Shown here piece after piece: positions 1-9,022 of a stretch of DNA of 64,000 nucleotides. The DNA is from Smallanthus sonchifolius (lineage: Eukaryota; Streptophyta; Magnoliopsida; Asterales; Asteraceae): contig CM042042.1 in the NCBI GenBank assembly GCA_023525975.1, forward strand, positions 41,861,880 to 41,925,879, in the 5' to 3' direction. A program made the translations under genes and the position numbers. Below the pieces are notes generated by a model. It was not told where the DNA came from and made no database searches. It saw nothing but the letters and a program-made list of their open reading frames with translations. Within the stretch, counting starts at the first letter, position 1. Every line of letters begins with the position of its first letter.

Positions 1-1479
1 TGCATCCTTTAGAAATCATCCCAGAATCATAGAAACTGCCCAAAATCTTCACAAAGTCGTCCTCAAGATACTCCCAAAACTTCATAACGAACCTGAAGTT
101 AAATCCGTCGGGCCCCGGTGCTTTGTCAGCACCACATTGGAACACAGCTTCCTTAATCTCCTCCTTTGAAAAGGCAGCCACAAGATTATCAGTGTACCCC
201 TCCTCTATCTTCTTGAGCCCATCAATCATAATCTTAGGTCTAACCTTGAACTGCTTAGTGAAGTGATCCCGAAAATGCCTTAAAACCTCCTTTTTAACCA
301 GACTTGGTTTTGAAACCCACTTCCCATTCACCTCGAAGCCCAGGATGGAGTTAGAAGCTTTCCTCCCGTTCATGAAACCATGAAAAAATCGAGAGTTGTC
401 ATCCCCGTGCATAGCCCATTTGACCCGCGACTTTTGTTTTAAGTCCTCCACCTTTCGATGCTCCGATTCCTCAATCCCTTTTTTACATTCCGACCACACC
501 CAGAATTCTTCCTCGTTCAGATCCCTAACCTCCATAATCGTTTCCAGATTTTCTAACTCCATTCTGTAACTATCGGCCTCCTGACCCTCTTTAATAATCC
601 AATCTTTCCGCCATTTAACCAAGGCCTCCTTCACAAATTTCAGTTTCCTGGATAAAACTAGATCAGGATCTCCAGAAAACTGACATTCAAGAAAAGCTTT
701 CCTAACCACATCGATACAACCATCGATACCAAGCCACGAGTTAAACCATCTGAAAGGTTTAGCCCCGTAGTTGGAATCGTCTAAAATCAAAATCAACGGG
801 GTGTGATCAGAGTATAGTCTCGGCAAAGCCCTTAAACACGCTTCAGGCCACATGTTTAAAAAATCTTAGCAAACTAGCACATGATCAATTTTGCTAAGCT
901 TTTGACCCTTCCCTTTACCTGCCAAGAAAGTGTAATTTTTGCCCCTCATAATATATTCCTGCAGCTCATTATTATCAATAAAGTCATTAAACTCTTGTGC
1001 ACTGCCCAAATTGAACTTGGTATTTTTCCTTTCCTCTATGCACCTAACAGAGTTAAAATCGCCCAACATAATCCAAAGACCTTGGCTGCCCCTTTTCAGT
1101 TGCTCAATCGCTTCCCACAGGGCTAGTTTCTCACTTCTTTTTTACGGTGCATAAACATTTAGAACATTCATCAAAACATCCCCATCTTTTATTCTCCCGG
1201 TAGTAAGCAAAAAATTGCTACTCTTAACACAGCTGATTTTAGAAAATGCCTTCGGGTCCCAAATGTTAAACATACCTCCCGATCTACCTTTGGCATCAAC
1301 AACATCAAAATCAAACCCCGCACCACCCAGTAACCCCTAAAATCAAAGTTCACAGAAGTAGTGCATTTAGACTCTTGCATACATAAAAAAGAAATCTTAT
1401 GAGCCCTCAACAGGCTCGAAACCCATCCCGGCTTTCCATCGACTCCAACCCCACGAATATTAATAGACAAAAAATTCAT
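1..1479 (-). pseudogene. LINE ORF2 fragment (endonuclease and start of reverse transcriptase), truncated by window edge
   Basis: This is the 5' part of the ORF2 polyprotein of a plant L1-type LINE. The first ATG (1479-1477) opens an apurinic-like endonuclease reading MNFLSINIRGVG and then LCMQESK, the usual start of the exo/endo/phosphatase fold. Further down the strand, LGDFNSVR (about 1069) is the conserved GDFN block, followed by SKIDHVLV. At about 60-180 the minus strand reads ADKAPGPDGF, the block that opens LINE reverse transcriptases. The frame is broken by shifts and stops (for example near 1189), so no intact ORF2 exists here. The rest of the RT lies outside the window. Confidence 0.85.
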
Positions 1480-3290
1480 CGATTACCCAATTGTAATCCC
1501 TCTTGGTGAACCGCCTCCCTGACCATGTCCTGAAAGTTTTGTAACTGCGCTCCAAGCATGACACCCAACGAAACCGTTTTTATGACCTCTTGATTAACGC
1601 AATCAGTCGGAACCCCCTGAGCATTCTGCGTCTCCCTTTGGTCCTCAGAGATGGCAAGAATCTCCGAAGGCCTCGAATCGTCTTCTACAAACATTTCTTC
1701 GACCTGAATACCACCCGGCTCCGTCTTCGAACAATCCACATCGCGCATATTCGATGACTCTATCCTACCGAGCGACTTCTCTTTCAAAATCTGTAAGTCT
1801 GACTTCTCCATTTCTTCATTATTTTCCTGGGTCCAGATAAAACCGTCAATGCCAAAAGGGTCTTCATTGGATCCTCTTTTTTCTTTTGTTGGTCTTTCAT
1901 TGCTACTTACATACTCCTCATTGGGCCGGCCCACATGGTTAAACCGGTTATGCTTCTTTCTTTTGTTTTTTTCTCCACCGACAAAAAGGACCTTTTCTTT
2001 CTCCAATATTTTTGTAGACCCATGCAAATTAGGAACATGCCCCAAATCAGGAGACCTTTCTACATTATTTGAAATATCCCCATGATTGGCGGAAATCAAC
2101 GGGTCCTCAGAAGGTAATTCTTGACCAATAGAAGTATCCGAAATTGGCCGGTTCACCGCTGACGACCCCGGCGATGATCCAAGACCTTTGACCGGAATCT
2201 GCACCGTATCGTCTTCCTTATTCAAACAATCCATCTGTTCCACCACCGTGTCCTCACCAGCTTTATCCGAGTCCGCTGAAGTCTCATCGCTGAATTGATC
2301 CAATAAATCCGGAAACCGTTCTCCCGCCTCTTCCAGGACCCATACCTTGAGATTCTTCTGCCTCCAAGACACCGTAACCTCCTCATCGATCTTCCTCCCA
2401 TGCCCGACGAGAACACCCACATTAACATATGAGATTTCCTCGTCCGACTTCTGGAGATGAGCACGATGTATAACTTTCCCAAACAATCCTCCTATCGTAT
2501 CCAATACTGAGTTCTCCAAGATGTTTAAAGGAACACCTTGAATTCTTAGTCTCGCCAGTCTCTCAAAAGGGACCGATTGACCTTCCCAAACCCGAACCAT
2601 GTCAAAAGCATCAAGGCGTTTCATCGCTTCTTCTTTAAATCCTACCTCCGATATCTCGTCAGTGAAAGAAATTAGAACCATTAGGCCTCCCATATATTGT
2701 ACCTTATACACCCCAATATCCATGTCAGCAAGTGTCTCTCTAATCCTATGCAAAGCATCCAAATCCTTTAGACGAGCCATTATAGCCTTTCCATGCAAAT
2801 CTGAAAACGCCATGACTTCGTCTGAAACCGTCACAAACTTACCTTCATGTCTGTTATTCCGATCTTCCGAAACAACATCCCTGTAAGACATACTAGACGT
2901 ACCCGATTTTGGCCAGTAAAACGATCCTCGGAAACCCGTTTCAGCCCTCTTTTCCTTCCGATTTGTCTCTGCGTCTGGTGGTTTTCGGATCTCCCCTTCT
3001 TCTAGCGTGAACCGGGCCACATTAAACTTTAACTTCCAATCGCCCATACGAACATTCGCCAAACGTTTCTCCATCTCTCTCGGGTCTTTCACATCAAGAA
3101 ACGACACAAAACCAAACCTTTCTCCACCCTTGTTTCGTTTTCTTGCAATGTAGATATCATAAATCTCCCCGTGTTGACGTACAAAACCTGTTAGATCGTT
3201 CCCGCTGCATCGGTTCGGAAGATTAGTGACAAAAAACTTGGTCGCCCTGCTCCGTTTGTCGCCGGAGGTTGAACCCCGGTGGCCGCTCAT
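1476..3290 (-). CDS. LINE ORF1 protein with N-terminal RRM
   Basis: This 604-residue open frame lies directly upstream of ORF2. Residues of about 18-90 form an RNA-recognition motif: KFFVTNLPNR is RNP2-like and RFGFVSF is RNP1-like. It is followed by a long hydrophilic region typical of plant LINE ORF1 proteins, which bind the element RNA in cis. A conserved region around residues 170-330 (for example VRVWEGQSVPFERLARLRIQGVP) resembles the DUF4283-type domain of such proteins. There are no zinc knuckles. The frame is intact although ORF2 is broken. Its stop TGA overlaps the ORF2 start as ATGA. The role in retrotransposition is inferred from the family. Confidence 0.85.
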   Translation of the reverse strand: MSGHRGSTSGDKRSRATKFFVTNLPNRCSGNDLTGFVRQHGEIYDIYIARKRNKGGERFGFVSFLDVKDPREMEKRLANVRMGDWKLKFNVARFTLEEGEIRKPPDAETNRKEKRAETGFRGSFYWPKSGTSSMSYRDVVSEDRNNRHEGKFVTVSDEVMAFSDLHGKAIMARLKDLDALHRIRETLADMDIGVYKVQYMGGLMVLISFTDEISEVGFKEEAMKRLDAFDMVRVWEGQSVPFERLARLRIQGVPLNILENSVLDTIGGLFGKVIHRAHLQKSDEEISYVNVGVLVGHGRKIDEEVTVSWRQKNLKVWVLEEAGERFPDLLDQFSDETSADSDKAGEDTVVEQMDCLNKEDDTVQIPVKGLGSSPGSSAVNRPISDTSIGQELPSEDPLISANHGDISNNVERSPDLGHVPNLHGSTKILEKEKVLFVGGEKNKRKKHNRFNHVGRPNEEYVSSNERPTKEKRGSNEDPFGIDGFIWTQENNEEMEKSDLQILKEKSLGRIESSNMRDVDCSKTEPGGIQVEEMFVEDDSRPSEILAISEDQRETQNAQGVPTDCVNQEVIKTVSLGVMLGAQLQNFQDMVREAVHQEGLQLGNR

Positions 3291-3326
3291 ATTCTTTCTT
3301 TAAATATCTATATGTTTTTCACTATA

Positions 3327-3771
3327 TCTCTATCTATACTATATAATAAATAAATGTTTTTCACTTCATGCGTCGCCAACATATTAATTCTCATCATTTT
3401 TTCTCGCCTCTCTCTATTATTAAATACACATATATCTTTTAATAATAACATATTTTTAAAGAAAATACTAATTATATTAATAAAACATATTTATTTTAAA
3501 TTTTCCCTTATTATAAAAAACTTTAAAATCTAATTATATAATTTTTATTTTCAATCAAATAGTAAATAAAAGTCAAATTACATTAAATAGTAAATAACGT
3601 ATTTTCGAAACACAATCACATATTAAATTTTACATACATGAATTTTATTTTCTATTCTTAATATATGTAATATATTTTTACATCTGTAAAAAATATATAT
3701 ACATAAAGATTTAAAATGTTTTATTTACTGATATTTTACACGCCATGTGTAGTACACGGGTTCTAAACTAG
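3327..3771 (+). mobile_element. Short non-autonomous Helitron, copy A (445 bp)
   Basis: The 5' end is TC at 3327 preceded by A, in the family start TCTCTATCTATACTATATAA. The 3' end is CTAG at 3768-3771 followed by T, with the subterminal hairpin remnant GTGTAGTACACGGG just before it. The element carries no coding sequence. It shares the start, the internal CTCTCTATTATTAAATACA stretch and the 3' hairpin with the other copies in this window. It lies 36 bp upstream of the LINE ORF1 start codon, so it may have landed in the LINE 5' UTR. Confidence 0.8.
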
Positions 3772-4433
3772 TAAGGTATTATATTATAACTTAGCCTTAA
3801 CCTATAAAATTTTGGGATTTCTTTAAAACCCATAATCGGGTATATACTCGGGTTTACCCGATTTGAAGAAACTTAAGTCAAATATTGAACCATATAAGCA
3901 AATCGGATTCGGTTTAATGTCAAATTCAAGTTGGGTTCCTTGGTTCGGATAAAAAACACACCCCCACGTCATAGTATTTACTTAAAATATAATGAAAAAT
4001 AGAACAAATTATGGTTGGATAAAAGTTAAAATATGAATCTTAAGTGTTTTGAATAAGAGTATATTTAATATTATTTTTTTTCGGTAGAAAAATATAATAT
4101 TCTAAAAACCCTACGTTCTTTATCAACCATCATAGAAAGCATACATGGTTGTTCGGAACAGGATAACCTCTAACGTACGGAATAACGTCATGAGATGAAA
4201 ACCGGATTGAAAACCGTAGCGTGTCGCAACATGAGGTAGAAGAAGATGCGACTGACAGGGGAAGAGGTAATCAGAGGAAAAAATGGAGAAAACTCTAGAT
4301 CACTAGAAGAGAAAGCTCTGGATCCCCAGAAGAAAAATCGTAGAGAAGAATCGCAGAGAAACCTAAAGAAAAGGTAGAAAGGTTACATGTACATGCAGCT
4401 CTTAAAATTATACAACAATATTGTTGCTCCTAA
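3772..4433. other. Gene-free AT-rich stretch
   Basis: No ORF, RNA gene or bordered element was recognised. A segment at about 3830-3960 repeats GGGT/CCCGA motifs, as degenerate hAT-type MITEs often do, but no terminal repeats or duplication were found. Confidence 0.5.
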
Positions 4434-5559
4434 GGGCATGAGGTATACCATCACGTGAGGGTGTGCGTGAGGGCGCTCACGCCATGAACATCACAAGCAC
4501 ACCACCCCCCTCTTGCATAAAGGGGGGTGTGGGGGGCTGCCGGTGAGGGCTTTTACGCGAGGAGGAGAACAAAGTAGCCGTTGGGACGTATCCGTTGGAG
4601 GCATGTTGACCGTTAAAAAAAATATCTTTATATATAAACCCAATCATATACAAAATCATTACACCTCTATTTCACTAAATTAAATACAAACCTTATCAAA
4701 ATGGCATCATCATCTTCATCTTCAAGTGACGAAGCGACTCAAATGATGTTCCGTGCTTGGACATTCGCAGCAATTACGTGGTGGCAAGAAGATGAATCAT
4801 CACAACCTTTAACACGAAATGCTCGTCTAAACCGATAGTGGTGGACTGCTAACACCCAACTACTACAAGACTACTTTAACGAAGGGTGACGTATAACGGG
4901 GAGCACTTTGCTAACCGGTTTAGAATGAACTGAAAATTATTTTTAAGAATATTAAATGATATCTAGAGAGAGGTTCCTTGGTTCCGACAAGGGGTTGATG
5001 CGAGAGGTCGGGTTGGTTTTACCCCCGTTCAAAAGTGTACCGCCGCGTTTCGTCAATATCCAACACCCGACTAGGTGTTGGTCTCAAAACAAAATTAGGA
5101 ACATAATGTATGCTTGTATTATTCTTCATAATATGATTTTAGAGGACACCGGCTTGACAATTTGTCACTATAACCCAAATGAAAGAAGCCTACGTACGAA
5201 TAAATTGACGAAGATAAAAATCGAAACAACCGTCTAGATATACGAAGCCGAGAAGTTCATCATGCTCTGAAAGTGTACTTGATTGACCATATTTTCGAAC
5301 GTTCGCAACATTAGTTTTTTTTATGTAATTTTTATTTATGTTATTTAAGTTTTTTTATATTTTATGTAACTTTTATTTATGTAAAATTTTATTTAAAAAA
5401 TAAATATTTTATAATATATGAATTTAATGCTCACTTGAGATGTGTATTTCCTATGCCATGTGAGAGCCAAATGAGGAAGCAACAAATCTGACGTGGCGCC
5501 TAAGTGACAGAAAAGTTACTCTCACTTGGGAGAGCAAAGTGAGAGTATAACTCATACTC
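4434..5559 (+). mobile_element. PIF/Harbinger element, internally deleted (1126 bp)
   Basis: The left terminus GGGCATGAGGTATACC and the reverse complement of the right terminus, GAGTATGAGTTATACTC, form imperfect terminal inverted repeats. They are flanked by the 3-bp duplication TAA (4431-4433 and 5560-5562), the preferred PIF/Harbinger target. The interior holds a broken transposase gene. Confidence 0.85.
4701..5237 (+). pseudogene. PIF/Harbinger transposase, catalytic core deleted
   Basis: The start MASSSSSSSDEATQMMF matches the N-terminus of the second Harbinger copy at 24127, and the middle still reads EVPWFRQGVDARGRVGF and VQKCTAA once frameshifts are allowed. At about 5078 the sequence jumps to RNIMYACIILHNMI, the conserved C-terminal block of HARBI1-like nucleases. 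The DDE catalytic segment (GSIDCTHW and following) is therefore missing. Several in-frame stops are also present (for example TAG at about 4838). It cannot encode an active nuclease. Confidence 0.8.
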
Positions 5560-5786
5560 TAAGCTCAATGGGTTTCATTTTTTTTATTTCGAAAAACAAT
5601 TTTTATTAAAACCAAACCAAGCCAAGCTCCACGAAAAACCGGGAGAAGACACCAAATACAACTAGACCGTATTTATAACAAATTGAAACCAATCCAATCC
5701 AGGGAATTTAATTTTCACCTATTATTAAACCAAAGGTATTATAAAGTTTTGATATCGCCAATAATCCTTCCACTTTAGCTTATTTG

Positions 5787-6053
5787 TGTAACACCCTAGG
5801 CAAATCCCACATCGGCCGTGGACCGGAGAGATTCTTGGTTCATAAGTAATGCCCTGCCTCAAATATAACAACGCGTTTTGGGGCTTAATGTAATGGATGA
5901 GAGGAGAACTCCACAGTTAAGCGTGCTCGGATGGGAGTAATCCAGGGATGGGTGACCCCTGGGAAGTTTTCACCCGGGCAACCCAAAACAAATCCGTGAG
6001 CTCTTAGTGGGCAAAGCGGACAATATTGTTGGTACGAGGGGCCGGATGTTACA
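5787..6053 (+). repeat. Cassandra 5' LTR with 5S rRNA-like segment
   Basis: This 267-bp repeat runs from TGTAACACCC to GATGTTACA. The 5S-like block at about 5909-5975 includes the RNA polymerase III internal promoter region, which in this family is thought to drive transcription. Confidence 0.9.
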
Positions 6054-6055
6054 AA

Positions 6056-6068
6056 TGGTATCAGAGCC
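6056..6068 (+). promoter_or_regulatory. Cassandra primer-binding site
   Basis: TGGTATCAGAGCC lies two bases after the 5' LTR and is complementary to the 3' end of initiator methionine tRNA, the usual plant retrotransposon primer. Confidence 0.9.
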
Positions 6069-6221
6069 ACTCCTGTGTCGTTCGGGATGGTGGGGCAAAC
6101 CTCATCGAGTATGGTGAGTCCCCGGGGGTGTTCAGAGGGACATCTTAGGCAAATCCCACATCTCTGATTGGGATGGTGGGGCAAACCTCATCGAGGACGA
6201 TGAGTCCAAAGGGGGGGTGTT

Positions 6222-6489
6222 TGTAACACCCTAGGCAAATCCCACATCGCCTGTGGACAGGAGAGATTCTTGGTTCATAAGTAATGCCCTGCCTCAAATA
6301 CAACAACGCGTTTTGGGGCTTAATGTAGTGGATGAGAGGAGAACTCCACAGTTAAGCGTGCTCGGATGGGAGTAATCCAGGGATGGGTGACCCCCTGGAA
6401 AGTTTTCACTCGGGCAACCAAAAACAAATCCGTGAGCTCTTAGTGGGCAAAGCGAACAATATTGTTGGTACGAGGGGCCGGATGTTACA
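6222..6489 (+). repeat. Cassandra 3' LTR
   Basis: This 268-bp repeat differs from the 5' copy at only scattered positions. It is preceded by a polypurine run (AAAGGGGGGG at 6208-6217). Confidence 0.9.
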
Positions 6490-7197
6490 ATTTGTTTGAG
6501 AAAAAGGAGTTCATTCCCAGCCTTCCAAATGCACCAACATGAAAGCGAGAATGATCCCATGAATCACGATCTTGAGGTCCTCTCTAATTGCCAATTTTTT
6601 ATGAAGATCCGAAACATCACAAACCGTGAATTACGAAAATTGGGGTATTTTGCACCAATTTCCAATGTGATGCCACACCACCGATGCAATATAGCAAGAG
6701 GCAAGTTGGTGATCTACCGATTCTTCCAATTCACCATAGAGAGGGCACAACCGTGAAGCAACCGAGACATTTCTCTTGTGAAGCTCAACCAATATCGAAA
6801 GTCGTTCCATTTCCGCTCTCCACCCAAAATGTTACATTTGATTAGGGTTCATTTACACCATTTGAGTTTGAAATAATCATTCTATTCTTGATCTTTAGCA
6901 AATATATTCTTGAGCGACTTTACCGAAAAACAATTGGAGGTGTCCTCGAGCCATTGCCACCTATCATATCCATTCACCTCCGGGGATTGAGGGGGGGCCT
7001 CCACCTCCAAGCCCATGACCTAACATAATCCTAAAGAGAGAAACAAACATTAATTTTGCACAAATTTTTTTTTTCAAAGAAAAAAGATCAGGGAAAGAGA
7101 TTCTTAGCGGATCATAGGTTATCCATGGGTCAATCCAGAACCTGATCGACGCACCATTCCACACTTTGCCTTTAATGTAGCGATGAAGATTCACCAT

Positions 7198-7933
7198 TGA
7201 CTTTATAAACTGAAACTTTGACCCTCTTAAGTTTCTAAAGTTTCGCGTTTACCCCTTGTAGTTCATATAATCTGTTTTTTCTTCAATAACTTTTGTTCAT
7301 TAATTAATTTTTTTACTTCCCAGTATAAATTTCGTTAAAAACGTAGTTATATTCAATGTAGGGTATTTTTTAGGTGTCATGGATTATATCAACTAGCAGT
7401 AACGTGTTGGTACTGTGAGGAATGAGACCGGCACCGACTGAAAAATATCGGTTTCTTTATATAACCGTCTTTTATCTATGTTTCGATCTCCACAACTGAG
7501 TCGCTGTAACTTCATACATTTCTGTTATGTACTTAATCATGTTTATTTTTGTGTTTAAGCATGGTAATATCACCGCCTCAACCGTTTGACGCCACGTGAC
7601 GAGCAACTAATTTTCTAGTTTTAAATAATAGTATAACTCCCCTCAATGCATTTTAAATGTCTAAAATAAATCCAAATAAAATACGTTATTTTCAAACTTC
7701 AAATCACGATATACACGGCAACCGACCAAACCTCAGCGCTTTCCCCTCCGGCCACTCTTTCATCCTTCTTCCCGATCAGCCAACGGTCGCCGGAGATCTA
7801 CCCACGTAGGATATTCCACTGTATTTGTAAGCAATATCTTACAAATTTTACTTTCTCTAACATTTCTTTTGTGTATTTCCCTCTGTTTTTCCTTTTCAAT
7901 TCACCTACACCAATTCACACCTGTCATCGAACA
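7198..7933. promoter_or_regulatory. Upstream region of the TRAPPC12-like gene
   Basis: No element borders are clear. From about 7720 the base composition becomes less AT-rich, and CT-rich leader sequence (TTTCTCTAACATTTC) precedes the start codon, consistent with a promoter and 5' UTR. No defined TATA box was assigned. Confidence 0.4.
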
Positions 7934-9022
7934 ATGTCCGTACCGAATTCCGATCATCAACGGAAAAGCGACGGCGACGGCGACAACGTTGATTCCGTTA
8001 AAATGTACAACGACCTCTGCTACGATTTATCCTCTCAGCAAGAGCTCGCCTGCCGTGGCGCATGGCGATCTATTCTCGACAAAGTCGCTCAAGCACGTTC
8101 CAGATCTCTCCTCTCTAAACCTCATGAACATCTCGTTTATCTCTCCTACAACGCGATAGCTCTCACGAAACTCCGCCGGTTCTCGGAAGCAGTCGCAGAG
8201 CTCGATTTAGTGGAGAAAGGTTTAGATATTTACAGGTACGAAACCTATCCGCATCATTACCCTAACCGCCATGGCTCCATGGCTCCTTTCGTTCTCCGTT
8301 GGTTGCATGCTGAACTGCCTTCTAGGTTAGGAAAGCGTCAGGAAACCCTAGATCGGTTCTATATGTTGCTACAGTTTATAAAAGAGAAATTAGCCAACAA
8401 TTTGGCGGATTCGGCACGTCATATATGGAATAAACGCGAAGGTTTGGTGATTAATTCGATAATAAGTCATCATTTGAGTCATAAAGAGTTTGGTGTGTGT
8501 TTGGATTTGATAAAAGAGTTGATAAACCGCGAGTCAACGCCTGTTGCTAGAGCGATTTTGATGTCGAAGCTAGGGTATATCCAGATGCAATTTGGGGATC
8601 TGGAAGGTGCCAGGGGGACTTTTGGTGTGATTGAGGGTATTGTGAGTGAAGAGAAAGGAGACGTTGAGATGAAGAATCTTGTGAATAGGAATAAGGCGTT
8701 GGTGTTTATGGTTGAGAAGGATTATGTGTCGGCAGTGAGGGAGTACCAGGAGTGTATTGATAGAGATGGTTCGGATGTGGTTGCGATTAACAATAAGGCT
8801 CTTTGCTTGATGTACATGCGCGATTTGTCTGATTCTATCAAGGTGATGGAAAATGCTTTAGAGAGAATCCCTACAATCGCCTTGAACGAGACGTTTGTGG
8901 TGAATTTGTGCAGTATGTATGAGTTGGCTTATGTTAATCACTCGGATATTAAGAAGACACTTGGTAGCTGGATTGCTCGTGTGGCACCTGATGATTTTGA
9001 TACTTCGTGTACTCGAATATGA
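7934..9022 (+). CDS. TRAPPC12: TRAPPC12-like TPR protein (TRAPP complex subunit)
   Basis: This single-exon frame of 362 residues resembles plant homologues of trafficking protein particle complex subunit 12, a TPR-superfamily protein that works in Golgi and endosomal vesicle tethering. The N-terminus is low in complexity (MSVPNSDHQRKSDGDGD). From residue 50 or so it is alpha-helical, with repeated helix pairs such as HLVYLSYNAIALTKLRRFSEA and KLGYIQMQFGDLEGARGTF. It ends in a TPR-rich part (ALVFMVEKDYVSAVREYQEC, then VVAINNKALCLMYMRDL). An in-frame ATG exists upstream at 7871, but the residues it adds look like untranslated leader, so 7934 was chosen. The frame is intact. The call rests on remembered family resemblance. 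Confidence 0.8.
   Translation: MSVPNSDHQRKSDGDGDNVDSVKMYNDLCYDLSSQQELACRGAWRSILDKVAQARSRSLLSKPHEHLVYLSYNAIALTKLRRFSEAVAELDLVEKGLDIYRYETYPHHYPNRHGSMAPFVLRWLHAELPSRLGKRQETLDRFYMLLQFIKEKLANNLADSARHIWNKREGLVINSIISHHLSHKEFGVCLDLIKELINRESTPVARAILMSKLGYIQMQFGDLEGARGTFGVIEGIVSEEKGDVEMKNLVNRNKALVFMVEKDYVSAVREYQECIDRDGSDVVAINNKALCLMYMRDLSDSIKVMENALERIPTIALNETFVVNLCSMYELAYVNHSDIKKTLGSWIARVAPDDFDTSCTRI

Larger units (their letters stand above)
5787..6489 (+). mobile_element. Cassandra TRIM retrotransposon, complete (703 bp)
   Basis: Two near-identical terminal repeats (5787-6053 and 6222-6489) each begin TGTAACACCC and end GATGTTACA. They flank only about 170 bp that contain a primer-binding site and a G-rich polypurine tract. 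Each LTR carries a stretch resembling plant 5S rRNA (AGTTAAGCGTGCTCGG, then GGATGGGTGACC and TGGGAAGT), the hallmark of Cassandra. The 5-bp duplication ATTTG (5782-5786 and 6490-6494) is perfect. No protein is encoded, so it depends on other elements for mobilisation. Confidence 0.95.
5575..7197 (-). pseudogene. LINE 3' remnant (RT zinc-binding C-terminus and tail)
   Basis: On the minus strand 7197-6964 reads RYIKGKVWNGASIRFWIDPW, the zf-RVT region at the end of plant LINE ORF2. At 6560-6490 it reads SLSCWCIWKAGNELLF, the following conserved block. The 3' UTR ends near 5580 in an A-rich run (minus strand TTTTAATAAAAATTG then TTTTTCG and As), as LINE tails do. A Cassandra element (5787-6489) has inserted inside the sequence and splits the WCIWKA block from the tail. 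Frame disruptions make it a pseudogene. Confidence 0.7.

Noticed and set aside
2599..2886. Plus-strand ORFs opposite LINE ORF1
   Set aside because: They are antisense shadows of the intact ORF1 frame; the same applies to ORFs opposite the Copia and Gypsy pol regions.
5909..6440. 5S rRNA genes
   Set aside because: The two 5S-like segments lie inside the paired LTRs of a Cassandra element, are only partial and diverged, and are not arranged as rDNA units.
7871..7933. Upstream start of the TRAPPC12-like protein
   Set aside because: The 21 extra residues are Phe/Pro/Thr-rich translation of a CT-rich leader and do not resemble the family; the ATG at 7934 is preferred.
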